Of a DNA stretch of 64,000 bases, positions 9,322-17,997 are shown piece by piece (position 1 is the stretch's first letter; every line of letters begins with the position of its first letter). The notes below the pieces were generated by a model. That model was not told the DNA's origin. It made no database searches and saw only the letters and a list, made by a program, of their open reading frames with translations. This DNA comes from Acidovorax sp. 210-6. GTDB lineage: Bacteria; Pseudomonadota; Gammaproteobacteria; Burkholderiales; Burkholderiaceae_C. Where the stretch lies: contig NZ_JAACJE010000001.1 in the NCBI RefSeq assembly GCF_010020825.1, positions 2,790,001-2,854,000 of the forward strand, read 5' to 3'. The position numbers were made by a program, and so were the translations under genes.

Positions 9322-9756
9322 ATGCCCTGGGATCTTTCGCAACCTTACACCCTTGACCTCACCCCGCAGACCGGTGACATCGATGGACTGAACCACACCA
9401 ACAACGCCGTGTACGTGCAGTGGTGCGAACGCATCGGCTGGGCGCATTCCGAAGCGTTGGGCCTGAACCTGGCCGACTACCACCGGCTGGACCGCGCCAT
9501 GGTCATCCGCCAGGCCCACTACGACTACCTGCTGCCCTCGCTGCTGGGCGAGCCGCTGGTGCTGGGCACCTGGATCACGGCCAGCGACGGCAAGCTCACC
9601 ATGGAACGGCGCTTTCAGTTGGTGCGTGCCCGCGACAAGGCCACCATCCTGCGCGGCCACTGGCACCTGGTGTGCGTGGAGCTCTCCAGCGGCAGGCCCC
9701 GGCGCATGCCCGAAGCGTTTTGCCGCATCTACCTGGCGGCACTCACCGCACCCTGA
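9322..9756 (+). CDS. Acyl-CoA thioesterase, 4HBT hotdog family
   Basis: Single hotdog domain of 144 aa expected to hydrolyse an acyl-CoA thioester in the cytoplasm. The N-terminal 'TGDIDGLNHTNNAVYVQWCE' carries the D-x(n)-N-x-x-Y pattern of the 4-hydroxybenzoyl-CoA thioesterase/YbgC class. Substrate cannot be told from sequence. It stands alone between the SUMF1-like gene and the I78 inhibitor. Confidence 0.85.
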   Translation: MPWDLSQPYTLDLTPQTGDIDGLNHTNNAVYVQWCERIGWAHSEALGLNLADYHRLDRAMVIRQAHYDYLLPSLLGEPLVLGTWITASDGKLTMERRFQLVRARDKATILRGHWHLVCVELSSGRPRRMPEAFCRIYLAALTAP

Positions 9757-9880
9757 GCGAGACCCCCTCATCACATCCACCCCATGCCAATGGGCAGTGG
9801 ATCAGACCATGCACCCGCCCGTCGGAGCCGGAGGCTGTTTTTTCATGGGGTACCCTGCGGGCTTTGACAAGGAGGCCAGC

Positions 9881-10186
9881 ATGCGTATATCCCCCCTCTG
9901 GACGGCCCTCGCTGCCACACTGCTTGCGGCGGGCTGTTCCACCCCGGCACCGGCCACCGGCCCCACGGGCGCACCGCGCGGCGACCTGTGCAATGCCCAA
10001 GCTGCCCAATCGTTTGTGGGCCAGAACAGCACCGCCAAGGTGGTGGAGGCGGCGCGCGTAAAGTCTGGCGCGCTGATGGCACGCATCCTGCGCCCAGGAC
10101 AGATGGTGACCAAGGAGTTCGACGCCCAGCGCCTGAACCTGGAAGTGGATGCCAATGGCCGGATCGTGGCGGTGCGCTGCGGGTGA
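9881..10186 (+). CDS. I78-family peptidase inhibitor lipoprotein
   Basis: Small exported protein (101 aa) with a lipobox-like signal (LLAAGCS, Cys19), so probably lipid-anchored. The mature part has the I78 features: a cysteine before the conserved 'SFVGQ', then 'ILRPGQMVTKEF', 'RLNLEVD' and a terminal VRCG, giving a likely single disulfide. Family members inhibit serine proteases such as elastase. Start at 9881 is fixed by AAGGAGG at 9869-9875; an in-frame ATG at 9845 lacks a site. Convergent with hemW. Confidence 0.85.
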   Translation: MRISPLWTALAATLLAAGCSTPAPATGPTGAPRGDLCNAQAAQSFVGQNSTAKVVEAARVKSGALMARILRPGQMVTKEFDAQRLNLEVDANGRIVAVRCG

Positions 10187-10303
10187 TGTGGGACGCCCCC
10201 ACAACGCGGAGGGGCGGCCCTTGCGCGGGGGCTCTGGCCTACGATGCGCCAGTTTTTGAGGCTGTGACCCCACAACCCGTTTTTTTCAGGGCGCTGTTTG
10301 CGG

Positions 10304-11536
10304 CTACAGGAACAGCTCCTGCAGGTCGCTCAAAAAGTCAAAGCCGCGGGGCGTGGGCTGGACGCGGCCCAGGTCGCGCAGGATCAGGCCCTTGCGTTCG
10401 GCCTCTTGCAGCGGGGCTTCGATGGCGGTGAGGGCCAGGCCGGTGCGCTCGACAAAGTCCTGCAGCGCAAAGCCGCTGCGCAGGCGCAGGGCGTTGAGCA
10501 TGAACTCAAACGGCAGGTCGCCACGGCGCACCTCGTTGTCCTGCGCCAGGGCCTGGCCAGCGAGCGCCTGGTCCATGTAGCGCTGTGGATCGCGAAAGCG
10601 CACCTGGCGCACGATGCGGTGGGCAAAGCTGAGCTTGCTGTGCGCGCCCGCGCCAATGCCCAGGTAGTCGCCAAATTCCCAGTAGTTGGTGTTGTGCTGG
10701 CACTGGTGGCTGCTGCGTGCGTAGGCGGACACCTCGTAGCGCTCCAGCCCGGCCTGTGCGGTGTGCTCGGTGATGTGGTCGAGCATGGCGTAGGCCTCGT
10801 CGTCCGGCGGCACGGTGGGTGGATGCTTGGCGAACCAGGTGTTGGGCTCGATGGTCAGGTGGTACACCGACAGGTGCGGCGGCGCCAGGGCCAGCGCGGT
10901 GCGCAGGTCGGCGTCCAGCTCGGGCAGCGTCTGGCCGGGCAGCGCGTACATGAGGTCGAGGTTGAAGGTCTCGAAGGCCTGCTGCGCCTCCTCCACCGCC
11001 GCGATGGCCTGGGCACGGTCGTGCACGCGGCCCAGGGCCTGCAGGTGCGGGTCGTTGAAGCTCTGCACACCAATCGACAGACGGGTGACGCCCGCTGCGC
11101 GGAAGGCGCGGAAGCGGTCTTTCTCGAAGGTGCCGGGGTTGGCCTCCAGCGTCACTTCGCAGCCCGCCGCCAGCGGCAGGCGCGCGCGGATGTCGGCCAG
11201 CAGGCGGTCAATGGACGCGGGCGCAAACAGGCTGGGCGTGCCGCCACCAATGAAGACGCTGTGCACCTGGCGCCCCCACACCAGCGGCAGCGCGGCTTCC
11301 AGGTCGGCGCACAGGGCGTCCAGATAGCGCTGCTCGGGCAGGGCCTCGCCGCCCTGGTGGGCGTGCGAATTGAAATCGCAGTAAGGGCACTTGCGCAGGC
11401 ACCAGGGGATGTGCACGTACAGCGACAGCGGCGGCAGGCTGCTGAGCTGCAACAGCCCTGGGCGCATGTAGTGCTGGATGTCGCGCTGCGGCGCGGGCTG
11501 CGCCTCGTCGGCGGCAGAAACAATGGGGATGCTCAT
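10304..11536 (-). CDS. hemW: Radical SAM haem chaperone HemW
   Basis: HemW inserts haem into respiratory proteins and is often misannotated as an oxygen-independent coproporphyrinogen oxidase. The N-terminal Fe-S motif is WCLRKCPYC (CxxxCxxC). The HemW-type 'HNTNYW' signature follows around 285-290, and there is a C-terminal winged-helix-like region. Length 410 aa is normal. Last gene of the leftward series kinase-PP2C-rph-rdgB-hemW, 92 bp after rdgB, with a family repeat in the gap. Confidence 0.92.
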   Translation of the reverse strand: MSIPIVSAADEAQPAPQRDIQHYMRPGLLQLSSLPPLSLYVHIPWCLRKCPYCDFNSHAHQGGEALPEQRYLDALCADLEAALPLVWGRQVHSVFIGGGTPSLFAPASIDRLLADIRARLPLAAGCEVTLEANPGTFEKDRFRAFRAAGVTRLSIGVQSFNDPHLQALGRVHDRAQAIAAVEEAQQAFETFNLDLMYALPGQTLPELDADLRTALALAPPHLSVYHLTIEPNTWFAKHPPTVPPDDEAYAMLDHITEHTAQAGLERYEVSAYARSSHQCQHNTNYWEFGDYLGIGAGAHSKLSFAHRIVRQVRFRDPQRYMDQALAGQALAQDNEVRRGDLPFEFMLNALRLRSGFALQDFVERTGLALTAIEAPLQEAERKGLILRDLGRVQPTPRGFDFLSDLQELFL

Positions 11537-11541
11537 GGCGA

Positions 11542-11567
11542 TATCAAAACCATAGCTGCTTGCGCTT
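11542..11567. repeat. Intergenic repeat copy 2
   Basis: 'TATCAAAACCATAGCTGCTT' followed by GCGCTT; in reverse complement it matches the copies at 2626 and 12276 (AAGCGC...AGCTAT...TTTTGATA). Lies in the rdgB-hemW gap. Confidence 0.65.
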
Positions 11568-11628
11568 GTCTGTATTGGGTTTCATAATGAAAATTGCCTG
11601 GAACGCCCGAATGGAGAGCGCTGGCAGC

Positions 11629-12246
11629 TCACATTTTTGAAGCCTCCGGCAACCAGCGCTCGCGCATCAGCGCCAGCATCTGCTGCGCTGCGCGGCCGCG
11701 GTGGCTGTTCGCGTTCTTCACTTCAGGGGGCAGCTCGGCGAAGGTCTGGCCGAATTCGGGGATGAACATCACCGGGTCGAAGCCAAAGCCGTGGCTGCCG
11801 CGCCGCTCGGGCGCGATCTCGCCCACCACGCGGCCCACGGCGATCAGGGGCTCGGGGTCTTGCGGGCTGCGCACGGCCACCAGGGTGCTGACCATGGCGG
11901 CGCGGCGGTTCTGCTGGCCCTGCATCTGTTCCAGCAGGGCGCGCACGTTGTTGTCGTCGCCCTTCTCGTAGCCGAACTGGGTGGCGTAGTAGGCCGTGTC
12001 CACGCCCGGCAGGCCGCCAAAGGCGTCCACGCACAGGCCGGCGTCGTCGGCCAGGGCCGGCAGGCCGGTGTGTGCGCTGGCAAAGCGCGCCTTGGCCAGG
12101 GCGTTCTCGACGAAGGTGCGGTGCGGCTCCTCGGCCTCGCCCACGCCGAGGTCGGCCTGGCGCACCAGCTCCACGCCCAGGGGGGCCAGCATGGCCTGCA
12201 GTTCGGCGAGCTTGCCGCGGTTGTTCGATGCCAATACGATTTTCAT
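11629..12246 (-). CDS. rdgB: Non-canonical purine NTP pyrophosphatase, RdgB/HAM1 family
   Basis: Hydrolyses dITP/XTP to monophosphates to keep deaminated purines out of nucleic acids. The N-terminal signature LASNNRGKLAELQ, central 'ADDAGLCVDAFGGLPGV' and 'GFGFDPVMFIPEFGQTFAEL' are diagnostic. 205 aa from ATG 12246; the frame also opens at an upstream TTG, which I did not use. Follows rph closely. Confidence 0.95.
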   Translation of the reverse strand: MKIVLASNNRGKLAELQAMLAPLGVELVRQADLGVGEAEEPHRTFVENALAKARFASAHTGLPALADDAGLCVDAFGGLPGVDTAYYATQFGYEKGDDNNVRALLEQMQGQQNRRAAMVSTLVAVRSPQDPEPLIAVGRVVGEIAPERRGSHGFGFDPVMFIPEFGQTFAELPPEVKNANSHRGRAAQQMLALMRERWLPEASKM

Positions 12247-12275
12247 TGTCAAATCGGTCTCCAGCGCCTATCCAT

Positions 12276-12306
12276 CAAGCGCAAGTAGCTATTATTTTTG
12301 TAGCGC
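12276..12306. repeat. Intergenic repeat copy 3
   Basis: 'AAGCGCAAGTAGCTATTATT' then TTTGTAGCGC; same orientation as the reverse complement of copy 2. It overlaps the last codons of rph (end at 12292). Confidence 0.65.
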
Positions 12307-13020
12307 ATGCTGCTGCATCTGCATGAGTTCGCCAATGCCTTTTTCGGCCAGCAGCAGGAGCTGGTCCATCTCGCGGCGCGTGAAGGCCACGCCCTCGGCC
12401 GTGCCCTGCACTTCCACGAAGTGTCCGGCACCGGTCATGACCACGTTCATGTCGGTGTCGCAGGCCACGTCTTCCACGTACTCCAGGTCGAGCACAGGCT
12501 GGCCCTGGACGATGCCCACCGAGATGGCGGCCACGGGTTCGCGGATGGGCGAGGTGGCGATCTTGCCGCTGGCGAGCAGCGTGTTCACCGCGTCCTGCGC
12601 GGCCACCCAGGCGCCGGTGATGGCGGCCGTGCGCGTGCCGCCGTCGGCCTGGATCACGTCGCAGTCGAGCACGATGCTGCGCTCGCCCAGCAGCTTGAGG
12701 TCGAACACGGCGCGCAGCGAGCGGCCGATGAGGCGCTGGATCTCCTGCGTGCGGCCGCTTTGCTTGCCGCGCGCGGCCTCGCGGTCGCTGCGGCTGTGCG
12801 TGGCGCGCGGCAGCATGCCGTATTCGGCCGTGACCCAGCCCTCGCCACTGCCGCGCTTGTGCGGCGGCACCTTCTCTTCCACCGAGGCGGTGCACAGCAC
12901 CTTGGTGTTGCCGAACTCGATGAGCACCGAGCCCTCGGCATGCATGGTGTAGTGGCGGGTGATGCGCACGGGGCGCAGCTGGTCGGCGGCGCGGCCGCTG
13001 GTGCGAACGAAAGAAGTCAT
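12292..13020 (-). CDS. rph: Ribonuclease PH
   Basis: Phosphorolytic 3'-5' exoribonuclease trimming tRNA 3' ends. 242 aa, full length. The N-terminal '[23 protein letters not shown]', the '[14 protein letters not shown]' block and '[19 protein letters not shown]' phosphate-site region are all present. It follows PP2C after about 205 bp without a recognisable gene, so it may have its own promoter. Confidence 0.97.
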   Translation of the reverse strand: MTSFVRTSGRAADQLRPVRITRHYTMHAEGSVLIEFGNTKVLCTASVEEKVPPHKRGSGEGWVTAEYGMLPRATHSRSDREAARGKQSGRTQEIQRLIGRSLRAVFDLKLLGERSIVLDCDVIQADGGTRTAAITGAWVAAQDAVNTLLASGKIATSPIREPVAAISVGIVQGQPVLDLEYVEDVACDTDMNVVMTGAGHFVEVQGTAEGVAFTRREMDQLLLLAEKGIGELMQMQQHALQK

Positions 13021-13225
13021 GTGGGAAACGTCAAAAAATGGCGCTACGTGCAGCGCCCAGGTTGCAAGCTATTCACCGCCTATTGCGCCGCGCGAGGCCC
13101 AGGCCAGCGACCGCCGCGCAAGGACCGCCAGCCTTCCCATGTACAGGCGCTGGCAGTGTTCCCCTCCCCGCAGCGCACAGCGCTGCGAGAGGACGGGGAA
13201 GGCGCGCAGCGACACAGGGGGAGGT

Positions 13226-14128
13226 TCACGCTTTCTTCGCGGCCGACGTGCGCCGGATGGCTTCGTTGATCTCGGCGATGGAGCGCTCGATGGCTTCGTC
13301 GTCCAGGTCATCGACCAGCGCGTCCAGCGGCCCGGCCTGGATGGTGGAGGCGAACACGTCGTCGCCAATGCTCTCGGTGGACACGCCCTGGGTGGACTCG
13401 AACGCGTCGGGCGTCTCCCACTCCATGGCCACCACGGTCACGTTGTCACTGCTGTCACCGGCCTTGCGCAAGGCCTGCTCGACCAGTTCCGGCACGGATT
13501 GGGACACCGAGTCGGCGCCCAGTTGGCGGGAGATGTCCTCATCGCTGAGCGTGCCCCACAGGCCGTCGGAGCACAGCAGCAGGCGGTCGCCCTGCTCCAG
13601 CAACACCGGGCCGGTCATGTCATAAATGGGTTTGGTGGGTGAACCCAGGCAGGTGAACAGCACGTTGCGGTTGATGCGCTCCAGCGCCACCGGCACGTTG
13701 CGCAGTTCCATGTACGAGTGGTCGCGCGTGCGCGTGAGCAACTGGCCCGAGCGCACCATGTACAGGCGCGAGTCGCCACAGTGAATCCAGTGGGCATTGC
13801 CCGCCTGCACCACGGCCACCACCAGTGTGGTGCGGGGCGAGTCGATCATGCCCTTGTCGCTGGCGTAGCGCAGGATCTGGTGGTGCGCGGCCAGGAGCGA
13901 GGCCGACAGAAACTCCTGCACGTCGGGCAATTGCGGCCGCGCCTGGCGCTGGAACATCGAGGCCACGGTCTGCAGCGCAATCTGCGCCGCGACCTCGCCC
14001 TCGGGGTGCCCCCCCATGCCGTCGGCCAGAACGAACAGACCGGACTCACGCGTGTAGCAGTAGCCCATGCGGTCTTCGTTCTTCTCGCGGCCGCCGCGGC
14101 GGCTGATCTGGAATACAGAGAATTTCAT
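13226..14128 (-). CDS. PP2C-family protein serine/threonine phosphatase
   Basis: Metal-dependent phosphatase expected to reverse the action of the neighbouring kinase. PP2C signatures: 'KNEDRMGY' and 'LADGMGGHPEGE' near the N-terminus, 'LCSDGLWG' in the middle, and 'DSSDNVTVVAM' towards the end. 300 aa; soluble. Its ATG overlaps the kinase stop by 4 nt (14125-14128), implying coupled translation of a kinase/phosphatase pair. Confidence 0.92.
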   Translation of the reverse strand: MKFSVFQISRRGGREKNEDRMGYCYTRESGLFVLADGMGGHPEGEVAAQIALQTVASMFQRQARPQLPDVQEFLSASLLAAHHQILRYASDKGMIDSPRTTLVVAVVQAGNAHWIHCGDSRLYMVRSGQLLTRTRDHSYMELRNVPVALERINRNVLFTCLGSPTKPIYDMTGPVLLEQGDRLLLCSDGLWGTLSDEDISRQLGADSVSQSVPELVEQALRKAGDSSDNVTVVAMEWETPDAFESTQGVSTESIGDDVFASTIQAGPLDALVDDLDDEAIERSIAEINEAIRRTSAAKKA

Positions 14129-15165
14129 TTGGGCTTGGCCCCTACGGCCGCGGGGGCGGTTGCCTTCTGGACGGTTTTCTTGGTGTCGGTGACCAGGTTG
14201 TCAATCTGCAGTCGCATTTTTTCGGCCACCGTGAGCTTGGTGTAGCGGCGCTCACCCTCGCGGGCCAGCTCCTTCTGCAAGGCAAACACCGACTGCGGAC
14301 GCGAGAGCGGATCGAGGGCCATGCACCACTCCACCACCTCGATCAGGTTGTCGGAATACACGCCGCGCAGCTTGGCAAGGGCCAGCGACAGGCGGTCCTT
14401 TTCCTGGCGCTGCGGCGCCTCGTTGGGCGGGTAGCCCTGCATGCAGGCATAAATACAGGCGCCCAGGGCGTAAATGTCGGTCCAGGGCCCCATGGAGGCG
14501 TCGCGCCGGTACATCTCGGGCGCGGCAAAGCCGGGGGTGTACATGGGGCGGATGAAGTTGCCCTCTTTGGACAACACCTCGCGCGCTGCGCCAAAGTCGA
14601 TCATCACCGCCTTGTTGTCGTCGGTGATGAAGATATTGGCCGGCTTGATGTCCAGGTGCAGCATCTTGTGCTGGTGGACGATGCGCATGCCGCGCAGCAC
14701 TTCGTCGAACAGGGAGCGGATGGTGGACTCACGGAAGACCTTCTGGCCCTTGAGGTCGCGCGCCGTGATGATGTAGTCCTGCAGGGTGGCGCCCTCCAGG
14801 TAGTTCATCACCATGTACACGGTTTCGTTCTCGCGGAAGAAGTTGAGCACGCTCACCACCGAGGCGTGCGAGATCTGCGCCAGCGCGCGGCCTTCTTCAA
14901 AGAAGCTCTTGAGCCCCAGGCGGTACAGCGAGAGCTTTTCGGGTTGGACCTTGGGCAGCAACTCCCCCGGCGCACGGGTGGCCAGGGAGGATGGAAGGTA
15001 TTCCTTGATCGCCACCTGCTGGCCTTCGCTGTCTTCGGCCAGATAGACCACGCCGAAACCACCGGCAGACAACCGGCGAATCACGCGGTACCCACCAATG
15101 ACGGTATCGGGCGGCAACGGGGCCGGTTTGATTTTTGACATATTCTGCGAAGAAGATTCAGGCAT
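14125..15165 (-). CDS. Hanks-type serine/threonine protein kinase
   Basis: Soluble eukaryotic-type kinase, 346 aa. Glycine loop 'LSAGGFGVVY', catalytic Lys in 'VAIKEYLP', catalytic loop HLDIKPANI (HLD instead of HRD), metal motif IDFGAA, and the APE-like 'FAAPEMY'. There is no transmembrane segment or PASTA domain after the kinase core; about 40 residues follow. Pairs with the overlapping PP2C gene. Divergent from yicC with only about 50 bp between starts. An internal ATG at 15141 is also possible. Confidence 0.92.
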   Translation of the reverse strand: MPESSSQNMSKIKPAPLPPDTVIGGYRVIRRLSAGGFGVVYLAEDSEGQQVAIKEYLPSSLATRAPGELLPKVQPEKLSLYRLGLKSFFEEGRALAQISHASVVSVLNFFRENETVYMVMNYLEGATLQDYIITARDLKGQKVFRESTIRSLFDEVLRGMRIVHQHKMLHLDIKPANIFITDDNKAVMIDFGAAREVLSKEGNFIRPMYTPGFAAPEMYRRDASMGPWTDIYALGACIYACMQGYPPNEAPQRQEKDRLSLALAKLRGVYSDNLIEVVEWCMALDPLSRPQSVFALQKELAREGERRYTKLTVAEKMRLQIDNLVTDTKKTVQKATAPAAVGAKPK

Positions 15166-15216
15166 CCGGCAGAACCCGGATAATCACGGGAATCGCAAGC
15201 CACCATCAGAAGTCCG

Positions 15217-16137
15217 ATGCCAGTTTACAGCATGACCGGATACGCCAGCGCACAGGCCGCTGGCGCCGCCACAGCCCCTGCCACCGAGGGTCGCGCGGCG
15301 TCCACACGCCGTCTGGGACTGGAGATCCGGTCGGTCAACAGCCGATTTCTGGACCTGGCTTTCCGCCTGCCCGACGAGCTGCGCGCCCTCGAACCTTCCC
15401 TGCGCAGCCTGCTGACCAGCCAGATCAAGCGCGGCAAGGTGGAAGTGCGCGCCACCCTGGAAAGCACCGACACCACCAGCGTGCCCGACCCTTCGCCACG
15501 CCTGTTGCAACGCCTGAACGCTGCGCAGGACACCATCCGTTCCTGGTTGCCCCAAGCCACACCCCTGTCGGTGGCCGACGTGCTGCGGCTGTCAGTGCAC
15601 TCGGGGCCTGCGGAAGAAGACTGGAGCCCCACGGCCCTGGAACTGGCAGAGCAAGCCCTGGCGGCGTTGCTGGAGGCCCGCGCCCAGGAAGGCGCACGCC
15701 TGGCAACCATGCTCCAAGGCCACCTGGCACAGCTGCGCAGCCTGGCCCAGCAGGCAGTGCCGCTGGTGCCCAGACTCGTGGAACAACAGCGCCAACGCTT
15801 TCTAGAGCGCTGGAAAGAGGCCATGGGCCTGACCGAAGGCTCCAGTGCATCCCCCGAAGCGGCCCAGGAGCGCGCCCTGTCCGAGGCCACGGCCTTTGCC
15901 ATCCGGATCGACGTGGCCGAGGAAGTCACCCGGCTGCAGTCCCACCTGGACGAAATCGAGCGCCTGCTGAAAAAAGGCGGCGACATCGGCAAACGCCTGG
16001 ATTTCCTCATACAGGAGTTGCACCGCGAGGCCAACACCCTGGGCTCCAAATCGGCGGCGCTGGAACTCACCCGCATCAGTGTCGATATGAAAGTGCTGAT
16101 CGAGCAGATGCGCGAGCAGGTTCAGAATTTAGAGTAG
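15217..16137 (+). CDS. yicC: YicC-family endoribonuclease
   Basis: YicC-family protein, 306 aa; E. coli YicC has been reported as an RNase that promotes RyhB decay. The N-terminal 'YSMTGYASAQ', the 'LEIRSVNSRFLDLAFRLP' block and the C-terminal 'ELHREANTLGSKS' and 'EQMREQVQNLE' are typical. The 3' end is intact, so the adjacent element did not truncate it. From memory, gmk usually follows yicC in Comamonadaceae; here an integrase follows. Confidence 0.93.
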   Translation: MPVYSMTGYASAQAAGAATAPATEGRAASTRRLGLEIRSVNSRFLDLAFRLPDELRALEPSLRSLLTSQIKRGKVEVRATLESTDTTSVPDPSPRLLQRLNAAQDTIRSWLPQATPLSVADVLRLSVHSGPAEEDWSPTALELAEQALAALLEARAQEGARLATMLQGHLAQLRSLAQQAVPLVPRLVEQQRQRFLERWKEAMGLTEGSSASPEAAQERALSEATAFAIRIDVAEEVTRLQSHLDEIERLLKKGGDIGKRLDFLIQELHREANTLGSKSAALELTRISVDMKVLIEQMREQVQNLE

Positions 16138-16246
16138 GGTTTCGAGGAGGTTCATGCCACCGCAAAACGACCTCTAAGTTGTTGATTTTTCAATGGAAAC
16201 TTCTTTCATGGCGTAGCACAGCAATCCAGGCTAGCTCAAGCTTTGC

Positions 16247-16315
16247 GATGGGTTCATTGGTGGGTTCGAGGGCGAATCCACCCGTTCCGGGCGATCCCCG
16301 GAACAGGAACCCATC
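16247..16315 (+). ncRNA. Candidate three-way-junction leader of the integrase gene
   Basis: Three nested stems. The outer stem GATGGGTTC (16247-16255) pairs with GAACCCATC (16307-16315), 9 perfect bp. Inside are a 10-bp hairpin (16259-16268 with 16273-16282, one G-T pair, loop AGGG) and an 8-bp hairpin GTTCCGGG / CCCGGAAC (16284-16291 with 16297-16304). Junctions are only 1-3 nt. It ends 10 nt before the integrase ribosome-binding site GGAGG (16326-16330). Could be a regulatory RNA leader, a recombination site or a protein-bound cruciform; no known family assigned. Confidence 0.5.
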
Positions 16316-16337
16316 AAACACTGCTGGAGGCTGCGCC

Positions 16338-17687
16338 ATGACTGGGTTTACACAAAATGTTTCAGATAGAACGCTGCGAGCTTGGCTGAATGCCGGGCCC
16401 GTGGACAGGATGATCGGTGGTGGACTGATCTTCTTTGCCAAGGAATCCTCCGCCCAACGGGGGCAAGCCTCCTGGATTCTGCGCTACCGCTTTGGCGGAC
16501 GCCTACGCGAGAAGGTGCTGGGACGCTACCCAGACGTTTCCCTCAAAGACGCCAGAGAGCTTGCCCGGCGCGACCGATCGCAGATCCAGCAGGGCATCGA
16601 CGTGGGCGCACAAAAGCGCTTGGAGAAGCTCAAGGCACTTGAGATGGAGGATGTCCAGGGCCTGGGGCATCTTTGGTATGAGCGGTACATCCTGAAGAAC
16701 GTCAAGCATCCCCAGGTCGTGGAACGTGTGTTGCGGCGCCACATCTATCCCGTGATCGGCAAGCTCGCGATCAACGAGGTTCGGCCACACCACATCGATG
16801 GAGTGCTTACCAAGATCGTCGAAGCCGGCGCTCCCACTGTCGCCAACGACGCGATGCGCTACCTGTTCCGCATGTTCCACTTCGCTGCGAAACGAAAGTG
16901 GACCGAAGCAAATCCGGTTGCAGGATTCGACATCTCGGATGCTGGCGGAACGGAGACGCCACGTGAACGGTGGCTCAGCTACGAGGAACTCACGGCGCTG
17001 GCGCAAGACATGCGCGAAACGGCGAACTTTGGACGCATCAACGAGCTCTCTGTCTGGCTCCTGCTGGCGCTGTGCGTGCGCAAGATGGAACTGCTCTCCG
17101 CCAAATGCACGGACTTCGATCTTCGTAGCGGCGTCTGGAAACTGCAACGCAGCCAGACCAAGACCAGCGCGTACATCGAGATCCCGCTTCCTCGCCAAGT
17201 GATCGTCTGGCTCGAAGAAGTGATCCTATTCGCCTGCGGGAACCCGTACCTGTTCCCCGCGCGCCGCCTTATCCGCGTGAAGAATGGCCAACCTCGGCAA
17301 AACCGCTTCGGGCACATTAGTCCCGACACGCTCAACGTGGCGCTGAAGCGCCTTCCACGAAAGGACGTCGAGCACTTCACGGTGCATGACATGCGCCGGA
17401 CAGCCAGGACACAACTGAGCGCACTCGGCGTGGACCCCTTCGTGGCCGAGCGCGCACTGAACCACAAGCTGCGGGGTACCCAGGGCATCTACGACCGGCA
17501 CGACTACTTTCCGCAGCGCCGCCAGGCCTTGCATCAGTGGGCGGAAATGCTGGGGGCCATCAGTAGAGGCGATCCTGTCGACTTCACCGCCAGTCGGCGG
17601 CAGGGAACCTCGGGACAAAATGCCATCCCCCATCTGCCCGGCAAGCTCCCCCACTCCATCGTGGCCAGGCAGGCGGCCAATGAATGA
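16338..17687 (+). CDS. P4-type tyrosine recombinase (element integrase)
   Basis: Integrase of 449 aa. A DUF4102-like arm-binding N-terminus ('GLIFFAKESS...LRYRFGGRLREKVLGRYPDVSLKDARELA') is followed by a SAM-like core-binding domain. The catalytic domain shows the first Arg (CVRKMELLSAK), HDMRRTART (HxxR), 'ALNHKL' and the Tyr in IYDRHDY. Start ATG 16338 has GGAGG 7 nt upstream. It sits 200 bp after yicC and points into the element, marking the left end. The frame is open far upstream across yicC, but that part is a shadow. Confidence 0.9.
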   Translation: MTGFTQNVSDRTLRAWLNAGPVDRMIGGGLIFFAKESSAQRGQASWILRYRFGGRLREKVLGRYPDVSLKDARELARRDRSQIQQGIDVGAQKRLEKLKALEMEDVQGLGHLWYERYILKNVKHPQVVERVLRRHIYPVIGKLAINEVRPHHIDGVLTKIVEAGAPTVANDAMRYLFRMFHFAAKRKWTEANPVAGFDISDAGGTETPRERWLSYEELTALAQDMRETANFGRINELSVWLLLALCVRKMELLSAKCTDFDLRSGVWKLQRSQTKTSAYIEIPLPRQVIVWLEEVILFACGNPYLFPARRLIRVKNGQPRQNRFGHISPDTLNVALKRLPRKDVEHFTVHDMRRTARTQLSALGVDPFVAERALNHKLRGTQGIYDRHDYFPQRRQALHQWAEMLGAISRGDPVDFTASRRQGTSGQNAIPHLPGKLPHSIVARQAANE

Positions 17688-17729
17688 ACGGCACCGATAA
17701 CGGGCACACAGTGCAGTCCAGGCCTGCCG

Positions 17730-17834
17730 AGCGAAACAATCGCACTCCGACCGCTGTGCGCAGTTGCGGCAGGCCTGCAGTGATGGGGCATAGGTTGGCG
17801 ATTCACTTCTTTTGAGAACCGCCGAGCGCCGCCT
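17730..17834 (-). pseudogene. Remnant carrying a Cas4-like C-terminal cysteine motif
   Basis: A short leftward frame reads RRSAVLKRSESPTYAPSLQA followed by CRNCAQRSECD. This parallels the end of the intact gene at 18552-19100 (EGRIEPTYARSPKACSGCAF...), with identical C-x2-C-x5-C spacing. No full gene surrounds it, so I read it as a decayed second copy. The rest of 17688-17997 holds nothing else I can support. Confidence 0.4.
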
Positions 17835-17997
17835 GTCGATTTGCGCCCTAGCTGGAGCATCCAGCAGAACGACCGCAACGCCACCGGTGATCGGAGGAAA
17901 CATGGTATGCGCCTCGGGATTGGCGCTGCATTGGAACGAGGCTTCTGCCGGCAGATCTCGGTGGCATTCAGGCGCACGATGCGAATTTCACCTCCGG

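Noticed and set aside
16259-16282. tRNA T-arm lookalike (GGGTTCGA)
   Set aside because: No acceptor stem, anticodon arm or CCA end can be placed; it is one arm of the three-way junction instead.
15135-16337. In-frame upstream extension of the integrase (850-aa frame)
   Set aside because: It crosses yicC in another frame and is low-complexity; ATG 16338 has a proper ribosome-binding site and starts the integrase homology.
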